Source: Pseudoalteromonas lipolytica
GTDB taxonomy: Bacteria; Pseudomonadota; Gammaproteobacteria; Enterobacterales; Alteromonadaceae
Assembly (NCBI RefSeq): GCF_900116435.1
Contig: NZ_FPAZ01000004.1
Span: forward strand, 1-64,000
Direction: 5' to 3'
DNA length: 64,000 bases
Below, piece after piece: positions 1-8,336 of this stretch. A program made the position numbers and the translations under genes. The notes below the pieces were generated by a model, which made no database searches, was not told the origin of the DNA, and worked only from the letters and a program-made list of their open reading frames with translations. Every line of letters starts with the position of its first letter. The first letter of the stretch is position 1.

Positions 1-262
1 CTACTAATTTGTTTTTTCCAGGCAAGGATATGTCGAGTCTGTTAGCAATATCCCACACAGTTTCGTTTCGGAATAAACTCATTCCAATTACAGACCACAT
101 AATAGCTTCTAGCGGTAACCGCCTTCTGCGAACAGTGGCAACTCCCGCATGTTCAAATGCTTGTTCAAGAATATCTGGGTCAAGAACCTGCTTAAGTTTG
201 TCGAGTGTATGTACATCATCTAAAAAGGAGGACATATCATCGAAGTGTTGAATTAGAGACAT
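1..262 (-). mobile_element. IS4-family transposase, N-terminal part (runs off left edge)
   Basis: Reading leftward from an ATG at 262, the frame is open to the window edge (about 87 codons). The product begins MSLIQHFDDMSSFLDDVHTL and contains RRRRLPLEAIMWSVIGMSLF, followed by a segment on 'RNETVWDIANRLDI'. That arrangement is the conserved N-terminal domain of IS4-type transposases, which precedes the DDE catalytic core. The catalytic part lies outside the window, so I cannot say whether the element is intact. The adjacent 263-350 stretch holds inverted repeats that look like the element's terminal region. The insertion sits downstream of the DUF4382 lipoprotein gene, which it does not interrupt. 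Confidence 0.75.
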
Positions 263-267
263 AAAAA

Positions 268-348
268 AATCCGATACTATTTCTAATATCGGATTGTGAA
301 GCTATGAAAAGATCAGTCAAGTGATCATAAAAATATGCTTAACTGATC
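268..348. repeat. Probable IS terminal region with two inverted repeats
   Basis: AATCCGATA at 268-276 pairs with TATCGGATT at 287-295 (9-bp stem, 10-nt loop) just upstream of the transposase start. GATCAGTCAAG at 311-321 is complementary at 10 of 11 positions to CTTAACTGATC at 338-348. These are consistent with the outer end of the IS4-type element, whose exact boundary and target duplication I cannot fix because the other end is outside the window. Confidence 0.5.
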
Positions 349-393
349 TGCATTACGCGCAAAGCGGGCTTTTAAGTGGGGTATTAACCTTTA

Positions 394-1389
394 TTACTCA
401 GGTAATGTGAATGACACTGTTAGGTCTTCACCCGATGTAACGGTAACAGGTTTAATTTGATGAAGCGTAAATGCTTGGTCTTCTGCCTCTGCATCATCAA
501 TGTGTGCAGCGCATGTGTAAGCAAGTTGGTAATCACCAGGTTGAATGAATGCAAGTTCGAACTCGTATTGATTATCTTCACTATCAAAAACCACATTAGC
601 CGTTGCGAGTGGTGCATCAGCCGGTGTTTCGTTCTCATTTACTTCGTAGTTGTCCATTGGCGTTTCTACGTCACTGCTGTATAGGTAAACCGCGTGGCCA
701 AACGAGCCATCTTCAGCAGCAATAGCAATATTATCGGTTTCGCAGTTAGCAATTAATACGTCGCTTACTGTGCCTTCAATATCTTGCGATTCAGCCAAGT
801 TCTCTAAACGAACACCACGAGGCTTAAGCACAATTTCAGAACTATTTTGCGGGTCAACTAATGATTTTTTAAGGTCAAATTCAATAACAAATTCGTTACC
901 AGCTTGATTAAGTGTGAAGCCATCAAGTTGAATTTCACCCACACCGTCGTTGCCTTTACGTTTAACGATTAATGGTTCAATGCTGTCATCTTCATACACA
1001 ACATGTGATGTCATTGTTAAGTCGTTTGTATCACCATTGATAACATCAGCACGGATCCACTGATACTCGCCTGCAGGCACTTCTTCATCTTCTAAAAGAG
1101 CGAAAACATCGTCGCCTGTGTAGTCAAGTAAGTTGACCATTTCAGGTTTTGTTTCATCATCGTCTTCACGCGTTTCAAAAGTGAATTCTTCACCGCCTTG
1201 CGTTCTCAGTGTGATTGAATCAAATACGACATTGACAGCTTTTAAGCCTGTTACTGGCGCATCAGATACACCAAGAGTGAATTTAGCCATTTGCGGCTGG
1301 GCTATGTTGTCATTTTTGTCGTTGTCTGAGCCACAACCAACGAGAGCAAGTAAGATAGCGCTGCTAAGCATTGTTGACTTAAAGTTCAT
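394..1389 (-). CDS. DUF4382 domain lipoprotein
   Basis: A 331-residue exported lipoprotein. The signal sequence ends in a lipobox LVGC with the acylated Cys at residue 19, so it should be anchored in the cell envelope. Residues about 35-190 match the DUF4382 family, including the early FTLGVSDAPV segment ('SDAPV..L.AV.V.F') and the PRGVRL motif at the end of the domain. The remaining C-terminal half is acidic and probably an all-beta domain with no assigned role. DUF4382 proteins are widespread in marine proteobacteria and Bacteroidetes; their function is unknown. It is a single-gene unit, with the next gene upstream about 280 bp away. Confidence 0.8.
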   Translation of the reverse strand: MNFKSTMLSSAILLALVGCGSDNDKNDNIAQPQMAKFTLGVSDAPVTGLKAVNVVFDSITLRTQGGEEFTFETREDDDETKPEMVNLLDYTGDDVFALLEDEEVPAGEYQWIRADVINGDTNDLTMTSHVVYEDDSIEPLIVKRKGNDGVGEIQLDGFTLNQAGNEFVIEFDLKKSLVDPQNSSEIVLKPRGVRLENLAESQDIEGTVSDVLIANCETDNIAIAAEDGSFGHAVYLYSSDVETPMDNYEVNENETPADAPLATANVVFDSEDNQYEFELAFIQPGDYQLAYTCAAHIDDAEAEDQAFTLHQIKPVTVTSGEDLTVSFTLPE

Positions 1390-1670
1390 GATTCATTCCT
1401 TTAGTGTGTTATGTGTATGCTAGGAAGTATAAGTAACAAAAACTTAATAGAACTTGAATTGTTATTAACTCGTTGCGTTTATCAAAAAAGCAGGATGAAA
1501 TATGCAGCTATCTTACATATACAGTATATTAATTTAACAACTTATAATGGCTTTTCTGCTTTCGCTAAACTCATAGTGTGCGTATTTTTTACTATTATTG
1601 AAAAAAAGTGAATGTTCTCACCCAGGATAACAATGAAAAATTATGTCATTAGCGATTGAATTCGGCCCCA

Positions 1671-2186
1671 TCAACGAGAGCCGATTTGCTTATAGAAATA
1701 CACTGTTGCATCAAACGTACCCGCGGAACTTTTTGCAAAACCTGGGATTGAGCCCGCTTCAATGTAGTTAAGCTTACGATATAGAGTGGATGCGATATCC
1801 CCCATACGGGTATCAAGTACTAATAAACTAATCCCCATTGCGTTAGCATCGGTTTCTAGGGTGTTCATTAATTGTTTTGCAATGCCTTGGCCTTGATAGT
1901 CGGTGTGCACCATCAGTTTTTCTACTTCACCTCGGTGCATTCCGTTTGCTTTTGAACACAAAGATAATTGAACAGAGCCAATCACTTGCTCATCCTCCAT
2001 AGCTAAATAAAGGCGTCGATATGGCGTGGCTAAGTCAGTATTAACGCCCTGCCAATAGTCATGAGCTGCGTGTAATGATAACGGTGCAATAAACCCGATG
2101 GATGCACCACTTTCTACACTATTAATGAGCAGGGTATTTAACGAACTGGCGACCCCTTTTATTGAATGTACTGCTTTAATTTTCAT
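1671..2186 (-). CDS. GNAT family N-acetyltransferase
   Basis: A 171-residue GNAT-fold acetyltransferase. The acetyl-CoA binding motif A is visible as YQGQGIAKQLM (Q-x-x-G-x-G/A), preceded by the usual beta-4 strand 'VEKLMVH', and the C-terminal part carries the 'LYRKLNYIEAGSIPGFA' segment common in GNATs. The acceptor substrate cannot be read from the sequence. Its ATG lies only 4 nt past the astB stop codon, so it is almost certainly co-transcribed with astB; a role in arginine or amine metabolism is possible but is inference. It is not AstA, which belongs to a different family (arginine N-succinyltransferase) and is not present here. Confidence 0.8.
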   Translation of the reverse strand: MKIKAVHSIKGVASSLNTLLINSVESGASIGFIAPLSLHAAHDYWQGVNTDLATPYRRLYLAMEDEQVIGSVQLSLCSKANGMHRGEVEKLMVHTDYQGQGIAKQLMNTLETDANAMGISLLVLDTRMGDIASTLYRKLNYIEAGSIPGFAKSSAGTFDATVYFYKQIGSR

Positions 2187-2190
2187 GACG

Positions 2191-3540
2191 TTATTGTTGT
2201 TGAAATGGATAAACAGAGCCTAAATTAAGTAATGAGGTAAGCTCATCAAGTGCCTGATAGCTCTCAGTTAAAAGCTGAGGATCAGCAAAGTCATTGCTCG
2301 TTAATGAATCGCGATAATGTGTGTTAGCCCAATTGACTAGTTGGTCATATTTGTCGTGACTAAAGCGCACGGCAGGGTTTACCGCGTTAAGCTCGTTGGC
2401 GTTTAATGCAACACGCAAGCGTAAGCACGCAGGGCCTCCGCCATTTTGCATGCTCTGCCGTAAATCAAAAAAACGGACATGTTGTATCGGGTTATCCGAC
2501 AAAATTAATTCTTGAATATATTGATGCACAGCTAAGTTACGTTGGCATTCTTGTGGAGCGACTAACAGCATGCTGCCATCGGCAAGTGTAATAAGTTGGC
2601 TATTAAATAAGTAGCTGCTTACAGCATCGGTAATACTTACTTTTTGGGTCGGTACTTCAATAATATGCAGGGTTTTTTCACCGGTATAGGCTTTTTTTAT
2701 TTCATCTAAGGCATGCGCTTGGTTTAAAAAAGCTTGCTCATGGCACAGTAAAACATTGCCATTTGCGACTGCAATAACATCGTTATGAAACACACCTTGG
2801 TCAATCACAACAGGGTTTTGTTGAATAAATAGCTGGCTGTGGGGTTTTAATTGGTGTAAACGAGCAACAGCCTGTGATGCCTCGAGTGTTTGCCGTGCAG
2901 GAAATTTACTTGGTTTGGGGAGTGCATTATTAAAGCTACTCGCACCAAATACAAATACCTCTAACCCCGTATCTGCATGGCTATCGCATAAACGATTATG
3001 ATTGGCAGCACCTTCATCACCGAAAAAACCTTGGTCAGGCAAGTGACAGTGATGGCTAAAATAGTGGTCGTTGTTAAACATGGCTTTCAACAACGCTGTT
3101 GTCGTTGTCGGTTCTAATGAGCGGTGAAATTTGTTGTTTAAGTTTGCAGCTGTAAAATGCACTTTGCCATCAAGCGTATCAGCAGAGGGAGACACGGTTG
3201 CTGCGTTTGCAGTCCACATAGCAGACGCACTGTAACAGGCTCGCAATAAAATGGGATCGGCTTTAAATGCTTTTTCAATAATTTGCCTGTCGCTGCCAGT
3301 AAATCCCAAACGTTTTAATACGTTGATATCAGGACGAGCATGGGGTGCAAAAATACCTTGTTCTAAGCCGAGCTCATGCATTGCCTTCATTTTTTCTAAC
3401 CCTTGCAATACGGCTTCTCTAGGGTTTGAATGTGATGAGGCATGACTTAATGAGGCAACATTGCCATACGATAATCCCGCGTAATTGTGTGTTGGCCCCA
3501 CTAAGCCATCAAAGTTTACTTCTACTGCGTGCATACTCAT
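2191..3540 (-). CDS. astB: N-succinylarginine dihydrolase
   Basis: AstB, 449 residues (E. coli AstB is 447), hydrolyses N2-succinylarginine to N2-succinylornithine, two ammonia and CO2 in the ammonia-producing AST arginine pathway. The N-terminus '[21 protein letters not shown]' is diagnostic for the family, and the nucleophilic Cys is in [12 protein letters not shown] at about residue 372. The fold is the penta-bladed amidinotransferase propeller. No other ast genes (astA, astC, astD, astE) are nearby, so the pathway must be completed elsewhere. A small HTH protein gene lies 44 bp upstream on the same strand and a GNAT gene follows 4 nt downstream, suggesting one leftward transcript. Confidence 0.93.
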   Translation of the reverse strand: MSMHAVEVNFDGLVGPTHNYAGLSYGNVASLSHASSHSNPREAVLQGLEKMKAMHELGLEQGIFAPHARPDINVLKRLGFTGSDRQIIEKAFKADPILLRACYSASAMWTANAATVSPSADTLDGKVHFTAANLNNKFHRSLEPTTTTALLKAMFNNDHYFSHHCHLPDQGFFGDEGAANHNRLCDSHADTGLEVFVFGASSFNNALPKPSKFPARQTLEASQAVARLHQLKPHSQLFIQQNPVVIDQGVFHNDVIAVANGNVLLCHEQAFLNQAHALDEIKKAYTGEKTLHIIEVPTQKVSITDAVSSYLFNSQLITLADGSMLLVAPQECQRNLAVHQYIQELILSDNPIQHVRFFDLRQSMQNGGGPACLRLRVALNANELNAVNPAVRFSHDKYDQLVNWANTHYRDSLTSNDFADPQLLTESYQALDELTSLLNLGSVYPFQQQ

Positions 3541-3584
3541 TCCAATTTGTTAAATGCGTGTTTTTAAACCATACAGACTTTTTT

Positions 3585-3815
3585 TTAAACGAAGCGAGCC
3601 AACTCCATTTCAACATTACGAAGGTGTTGTTTAAGCCGTTTTTGTGTCGCAATTAAATAAGCTTTTTGCTTATTTAATTTTGCGTGCTGTTGCCTTACAG
3701 CGTTATAAAGCGTTCTTTTGGGAATGTCATACTGTTCAGCGGCTTCGGTAATTGTAAGATGATGAACAGATACCTTTTGCAGTGCTTCTATAAATTCAGG
3801 ATCGTTATTTAACAT
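3585..3815 (-). CDS. Small helix-turn-helix protein
   Basis: A 76-residue protein starting at ATG 3815, preceded by GGGAG at proper distance; a longer frame to 3866 exists but lacks such a site. Residues about 17-42 (LTITEAAEQYDIPKRTLYNAV) form a helix-turn-helix of the Psq/Fis-like type, and the rest is a basic, helical tail that may be a coiled coil. It probably binds DNA. Its start codon lies inside the end of the tiny upstream frame (3805-3924), so translation is likely coupled. It sits just upstream of astB on the same strand and may regulate it; this is inference. Confidence 0.7.
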   Translation of the reverse strand: MLNNDPEFIEALQKVSVHHLTITEAAEQYDIPKRTLYNAVRQQHAKLNKQKAYLIATQKRLKQHLRNVEMELARFV

Positions 3816-3924
3816 AGCGACGCTCCCTATCTGCAGTGGTATGAGGATCGTTCGGTTCATGCACATGCCATGTGCTAATATCTAAACGCCAAAGTAAGTA
3901 AAGAGTGTGATAAAAGTTAGTCAC
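3805..3924 (-). CDS. 39-residue hypothetical protein, coupled to HTH gene
   Basis: A GTG-initiated frame with an excellent ribosome site (AAAAGGAG, then 6 nt, then GTG at 3924). The peptide begins MTNFYHTLYLLWRLDISTW and ends DRERRYVK; it contains a short hydrophobic-aromatic first half and a His/Asp/Pro/Arg-rich second half ('HVHEPNDPHTT'). Its TAA stop (3805-3807) lies 11 bases beyond the A of the ATG of the small HTH gene, which fits translational coupling. It is too short for ordinary gene callers. It could be a genuine small protein or a leader peptide that controls the HTH gene; I do not recognise a family. Confidence 0.5.
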   Translation of the reverse strand: MTNFYHTLYLLWRLDISTWHVHEPNDPHTTADRERRYVK

Positions 3925-4158
3925 GTTCGTCTCCTTTTAGGTGCAAGTTCCTTTTTCACTATTGGAAGAACTGTGCCACTCTTTATTTTTATTTTAAATT
4001 ATTTAAAATCAGTGACTTATCTTTTGTGGGAATATTTGTAGCAATCTCTAAGCACTAAAATAGTGAAGCAAGTCTTAAAAACTGCACTTTTATGATGCGG
4101 TGGGTTTTATTATGGCAGTGCGTTATGAATATCGACAAAATAAAAAATGAGAAGAACA

Positions 4159-4188
4159 TAATTAGCGCTAACTCGTTAGCGCTAATTA
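4159..4188. repeat. Perfect 14-bp inverted repeat containing two TTAGCGCTAA boxes
   Basis: TAATTAGCGCTAAC (4159-4172) and GTTAGCGCTAATTA (4175-4188) are perfect reverse complements with a 2-nt spacer, and each arm itself holds the palindrome TTAGCGCTAA. It lies about 28 bp beyond the stop codon of the leftward oxidoreductase gene, with a T-rich tract further on, so it may be a terminator. The doubled palindrome would also suit a dimeric DNA-binding protein. The surrounding 3925-4216 stretch has no other gene that I can support. Confidence 0.5.
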
Positions 4189-4216
4189 ATGGCTATGTTA
4201 ACGAAAGCTGGTAACG

Positions 4217-5227
4217 CTAAAATCCTTCAAGCACTAACTTACCGCGTGCTTGATGCGATTCTAAAATAGCATGGGCTTTGAGTATGTTCTCGACATTTAT
4301 TTTTCCTAAATGCTCACCCAAGGTGGTTTTAATGATGCCTTTATCAACAAGCTCTGAAAGTGTTGTTAGTAGTTGGTGTTGAGCAATCATATCGTCGGTT
4401 TGAAACATTGAGCGGGTATACATAAACTCCCAATGAAGCGAAATACTTTTGCGCTTAAGCTTTAAAATATCGAAGCTTGCGGGGTCATCAATCAGTGCTA
4501 ATTTACCCTGTGGTTTAATTACCTCGACAATACTATCAAGGTGCTTATCGGTATGCGTTAAACTGATTACATAATCAAATTCATCAAGTTCTGCATCAAT
4601 ACGTTGTTGATTGAGATCTTGGCTGTGATCTAGCACATAATCTACGCCTAAGTCGGTTAGCCATTGTACACTTTGCTGACGTGCCGCTGTGCCAACAACC
4701 GTTAAGTTTGTTAGCTGTTTAGCCAGTTGCACTAAAATTGAGCCAACCCCACCCGCTGCGCCAATTACCAATACTGAGGCGGGTTTGCTGTCTTTTGATT
4801 GCGTAATTTGCAGACGGTCAAATAACAATTCCCATGCTGTAATACTGGTTAGAGGGAGGGCGGCGGCTTCTGCATTGGTTAAGCTTGCGGGTGCTTTACC
4901 AACAATGCGTTCGTCAACTAGTTGCAACTGCGCATTACTGCCTTGGCGAGTTAAATCGCCAGCATAATAGACTCGGTCGCCAACGTTAAATAATGACACG
5001 TTTTCACCAACGGCTTTTACTGTGCCTACTGCATCCCAGCCAATGACTTTATAGCCGCTTTGGGGAGAAACGTTTGCGCGGATTTTAGTGTCAACAGGGT
5101 TGACTGAAATAGCCTCAACAGCAACTAAAATATCGCTGCCCGTTGCAACCGGATCTGGTAATTCAATTGCTTGTAAGGAATGTTCACCAAGCGTTGGGGT
5201 GGCTTTGCTATAACCAAATGCTTTCAT
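4217..5227 (-). CDS. Zinc-type alcohol dehydrogenase-like / quinone oxidoreductase family protein
   Basis: A 336-residue medium-chain dehydrogenase/reductase. It starts MKAFGYSK, has the N-terminal GroES-like domain (about 1-130) and the NADPH-binding Rossmann domain with the AAGGVGSILVQLAKQL motif. The catalytic and structural zinc-binding cysteines of true alcohol dehydrogenases are missing, which is normal for the quinone-oxidoreductase-like branch. It likely reduces quinones or reactive enones with NADPH. It lies 93 bp downstream of ohrR on the same strand, so it may be part of the peroxide/electrophile response controlled there; this is inference from context. Confidence 0.85.
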   Translation of the reverse strand: MKAFGYSKATPTLGEHSLQAIELPDPVATGSDILVAVEAISVNPVDTKIRANVSPQSGYKVIGWDAVGTVKAVGENVSLFNVGDRVYYAGDLTRQGSNAQLQLVDERIVGKAPASLTNAEAAALPLTSITAWELLFDRLQITQSKDSKPASVLVIGAAGGVGSILVQLAKQLTNLTVVGTAARQQSVQWLTDLGVDYVLDHSQDLNQQRIDAELDEFDYVISLTHTDKHLDSIVEVIKPQGKLALIDDPASFDILKLKRKSISLHWEFMYTRSMFQTDDMIAQHQLLTTLSELVDKGIIKTTLGEHLGKINVENILKAHAILESHQARGKLVLEGF

Positions 5228-5320
5228 AATCGTGTCCGTTTTAGTGGGTTTTACCCACTATAACGCATTTAAATCTATTAAAAAGCGGTGTAATCGAAAT
5301 TCACTTTCAAATAATTTTTG

Positions 5321-5752
5321 TTAATCAAGATCGCTATTTACCAAATCGAGAAGCTGAATAAGTTGCAAAGCCTGTTGCTCATTGATGCTAGGAAAGCGAC
5401 AACGAATTTGTTCAGGAATACTGGCAGCGTCATCTTGTAAGGCCTTACCCTTGGCTTCGAGTTGGACTAGGCGTTTACGTTTATCTTGGCTGTCTTGGTA
5501 AATACTCAATAACGACTTTTCGCTCATCTTTTTTAAAATTTGCGTCATAGCACCGCCATCAATGGCTGTTTTTTCGAGTAATTCAGCTATGCTGATCTTG
5601 TCTTTTTCCCATAATGCCATCATCACGACGTACTGTGGGTAGGTCAAATTTAACTGGTTGAGTGAATCACGGTACGCGCGAGCAATGCTATTCGATGCCA
5701 TATATAAGCGATGGCAAAGTTGGTTATCGAGTTTTAATTGCGGGTACTTCAT
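5321..5752 (-). CDS. ohrR: OhrR-type MarR family regulator
   Basis: A 143-residue winged-helix repressor. The N-terminal 'LDNQLCHRLYMASN' holds the peroxide-sensing Cys (residue 13) conserved in OhrR, and 'LTYPQYVVMMALWE' is the typical OhrR helix. The wing and recognition helix follow ('DGGAMTQILKKMSEKSLL', 'DKRKRLVQLEAKGKAL'). Organic hydroperoxides oxidise the Cys and release the repressor from DNA. It is divergent from ohr across a 121-bp intergenic region that contains a long perfect palindrome, fitting control of both genes. Confidence 0.88.
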   Translation of the reverse strand: MKYPQLKLDNQLCHRLYMASNSIARAYRDSLNQLNLTYPQYVVMMALWEKDKISIAELLEKTAIDGGAMTQILKKMSEKSLLSIYQDSQDKRKRLVQLEAKGKALQDDAASIPEQIRCRFPSINEQQALQLIQLLDLVNSDLD

Positions 5753-5786
5753 AGTGGATTCCTTATGATCAGTGAGTGTATTTTAA

Positions 5787-5798
5787 TTTGCATACAAA
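5787..5798. promoter_or_regulatory. Secondary OhrR-like half-conserved operator
   Basis: TTTGCATACAAA resembles the core of the main palindrome (TTTGCATGCAAA) with one change and lies 35 bp upstream of the ohrR start. It could let OhrR repress its own gene. Assigned only by similarity to the neighbouring palindrome. Confidence 0.4.
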
Positions 5799-5826
5799 AT
5801 ATTTGCAATATTCAAAAAGCTGTTCT

Positions 5827-5852
5827 AATATATTTTGCATGCAAAATATATT
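5827..5852. promoter_or_regulatory. 26-bp perfect palindrome, probable OhrR operator
   Basis: A perfect palindrome centred on GCATGC with 13-bp arms (AATATATTTTGCA and its complement) lies between the divergent ohrR and ohr genes, about 21 bp upstream of the ohr start codon. The position and symmetry are what is expected of the binding site of a dimeric MarR-family repressor. The exact sequence differs from operators published for other bacteria, so the assignment rests on location and symmetry. Confidence 0.7.
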
Positions 5853-5873
5853 CACTCACAAAGGAGAGTAATC

Positions 5874-6302
5874 ATGAAAGAACTACAAAGCGTTGCCTAT
5901 ACTGCAAAAGCCACAGCAACAGGTGGCCGTGAAGGTACTGCAAAATCAGATGACGGTCGTTTAGATGTCGCATTATCAACACCTAAAGGGTTAGGTGGTG
6001 ATGACGGTCAAGGCACAAACCCAGAGCAATTATTCGCAGCGGGCTATGCTGCATGCTTTATTGGTGCACTAAAATTAGTGGCAGGCCAAGCTAAAGTTAA
6101 ACTACCGAGTGATACACATATCAACTCTGAAGTATCAATTGGTCCAATCGAGGGCGGGTTTGGTATTGCTGTTAAATTGGCGGTGTCAGTGGGCGATTTA
6201 GACAAAGAAACTGCGCAAACATTAGTCAATAAAGCACACGAAGTGTGCCCTTACTCAAATGCAACGCGCGGCAATATTGCTGTTGAATTATCAGTGATTT
6301 AG
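5874..6302 (+). CDS. ohr: Organic hydroperoxide resistance protein (peroxiredoxin of the Ohr family)
   Basis: Ohr, 142 residues from the ATG at 5874, which follows the ribosome site AAGGAGAG; a longer frame begins upstream but would overlap the operator. Ohr dimers reduce organic and fatty-acid hydroperoxides using a reactive Cys pair recycled by lipoylated proteins. The two catalytic cysteines are visible at residue 61 (GYAACF) and 125 (HEVCPYSNAT), and the conserved Arg19 and Glu51 that activate the peroxidatic Cys are present. It is divergent from the OhrR-type repressor gene. Confidence 0.95.
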   Translation: MKELQSVAYTAKATATGGREGTAKSDDGRLDVALSTPKGLGGDDGQGTNPEQLFAAGYAACFIGALKLVAGQAKVKLPSDTHINSEVSIGPIEGGFGIAVKLAVSVGDLDKETAQTLVNKAHEVCPYSNATRGNIAVELSVI

Positions 6303-6311
6303 TATGCTGAT

Positions 6312-6334
6312 AGGTGGGCTTAAATAGCCCACCT
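6312..6334. terminator. Hairpin between convergent ohr and sulfatase remnant
   Basis: AGGTGGGCT (6312-6320) pairs with AGCCCACCT (6326-6334) across a 5-nt loop, 9 bp after the ohr stop codon. The following tract is CCTTCGTT rather than a clean T-run, so termination strength is uncertain. Confidence 0.6.
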
Positions 6335-6340
6335 CCTTCG

Positions 6341-8311
6341 TTAAGGCTTTACTATTTCAAACCAATAGTCAAAGTTGTCAATTAAGCTAATTAATAAGGC
6401 AAATTTTTGGATATCACCTTTGAAACTGGCTTTATTGCTTTCAAGTAAGCGCTTAAAGTCGACCTGTTTCATTAAAAGTAAATCTAAATCTGCACGATTA
6501 AGCGTTAGCGTTAAATCAGCATGCTCACTTTGTGTGTTTGCTAAGTTGTTTAAGTGGGCGTTGTTTAACTCAATAACGAACTGTTCTTGGGTATCGGGCA
6601 GCTGAATATTGATAATAAACTGATGTTGAGCCGCTTTTTCGGCATTTAATCTCACACCTAAATAGTCAAAGACGAGTTCAGTACTCATTGCTTTGATGAT
6701 GTCTGGCCCAATTTCTGTTTTATTTACACTGCTTGGCATGCCATTTCTAAGCTCATAAGCTGCAGATAAGTATGCATTTCTCCAACCTGCATTTTCAGCT
6801 TGGTAGCCTAATTGCTCTAATGTGTCAGCTTGTAATGCAATGGCTGCTTGATTCTCAGGTTCCGCATAAACTAAGTGATTTAGCAGTTCTGCTACCCATC
6901 TATATTCACCATTATTAAATGCCGTTTGTGCCTCGTTTAGCATTGCCTTGCTACCGCCTGCGAGTTTTACGTATCGTTTTGCAGAATCGGCAGGGCTGAG
7001 TTTATTAAGTGTGGCAGGGTTCATATCAAAAAAGCCAAGATACTTATTAATAATGCCTCTTACGTTGTGGCTAACAGAGCCATGATAGCCGCGGTTAAAC
7101 CATTCGTTCGATAAACTTTCCGGTACTGTAAATTGGGTATGGATTTCGTTTATCGTAACCCCTTGATTGGCTAAATTGAGAGCCTGATCATGCATGTATC
7201 CGTACATATCACGTTGTTTTTCAAGGTAATGAACAATATTCTTATTACCCCATCGAGGCCAATGGTGTGAAGCAATTAGTATGTCGGCTTGCTGAGCAAA
7301 CTGTTGTAAAGTTTGGTTTATTTTTTTGCTCCATTGTGATTCATCCCTCGTTTCTGCCCCACGAATTGTATAAATGTTGTGCATACCTGCGACCGTGTTT
7401 TCGGCCATCCATAAAGTTTTAAATTGAGGAAACCAAGTATTCATTTCTGAAGGCGATTCGGTGTGCGGTGTGTTTTTCATTACCATTTCAATGCCGTCGA
7501 CAACAATGGTTTCTTGAGGCTGTTCAATAATACGGGTAGGCGCGATTAAGCTAACATAGCCAAACGCAATCCCTTTACCTAGCGCACTATCAACTGTAGA
7601 TAGTTCATTTTTACCAATAATACTTCCATATTGATACCCAGCGCGACGCTGCATTGCGTTGCCAGCCAAAACAGACTCTTTTACAACGTGTTCCATAAAG
7701 TGCGCGGGGGCAATTACCTGAACGTCGTTATTATCGACTTGTTGTTGACTAATAATGCCTTTTACCCCGCCAAAGTGATCGGCATGTGCATGGCTGTAAA
7801 CAATGGCTTTAATGGGTCTATCACCTAGGTGCTTTGTTATTAAATCGTGTGCTGCTTTGGCTGTTTCAGGAACGGTAAGGGGATCAAATATAATCTATCC
7901 GGTATCGCCTTTGACATAAGTGACATTCGCTAAATCAAAGCCTCTTACCTGATATATATGCTCAGAAACTTTAAAAAGCCCGTAATTTAGATTAAGTAAA
8001 GCCTGGCGATGAAGGCTTGGGTTTATGGAGGGGATAAAGTCGTGTTCTTTTAAAAAATCAAATTGATTGAAGTCCCAAATAACTTCACCATTTGCATTTA
8101 ATATGTGCTTATTTTGGGGTTTAGCAATGAGTCCTTTACTGGCAAGTGCAAAGTCAGTTTTATCATTAAAAGGGAGTGTTTGTAACAACTGTTGGTTTTT
8201 TTGAACGGTGAATTTACTTGCAGGTTTACTCGTTAGGTCACTTTCTGCTTGTGTGTAATGAGTACACATTACACACGCTAATAGGCTGAGATTTATTTAT
8301 TTTGTTATCAT
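6341..8311 (-). pseudogene. Alkyl sulfatase (SdsA/BDS1-like metallo-beta-lactamase fold), broken by two nonsense codons
   Basis: One continuous frame of 657 codons runs from ATG 8311 (ribosome site AAGGA) to the stop at 6341, the length of SdsA1-type alkyl sulfatases, but has two internal stops: TAA at codon 5 (8297-8299), inside the signal peptide, and TAG at 7895-7897, where the family has Trp in 'VKGDTGWIIFDPL'. Otherwise the family features are intact: zinc motif SHAHADHFGG, 'ASHHWPRWGN' in the middle, and a C-terminal SCP2-like domain ('HADLTLTLNRADLDLLL'). The intact enzyme would be periplasmic and release fatty alcohol and sulfate from alkyl sulfates such as SDS. Pieces 7895-8269 and 6341-7696 remain open, but a functional product is unlikely without readthrough. 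Confidence 0.85.
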
Positions 8312-8336
8312 TTTTGTGTCCTTGGTGTTGTTCTTT

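Noticed and set aside
1411-1611. 66-codon rightward frame upstream of the DUF4382 gene
   Set aside because: AT-rich, no ribosome site, no known motif; most likely the promoter region of the leftward lipoprotein.
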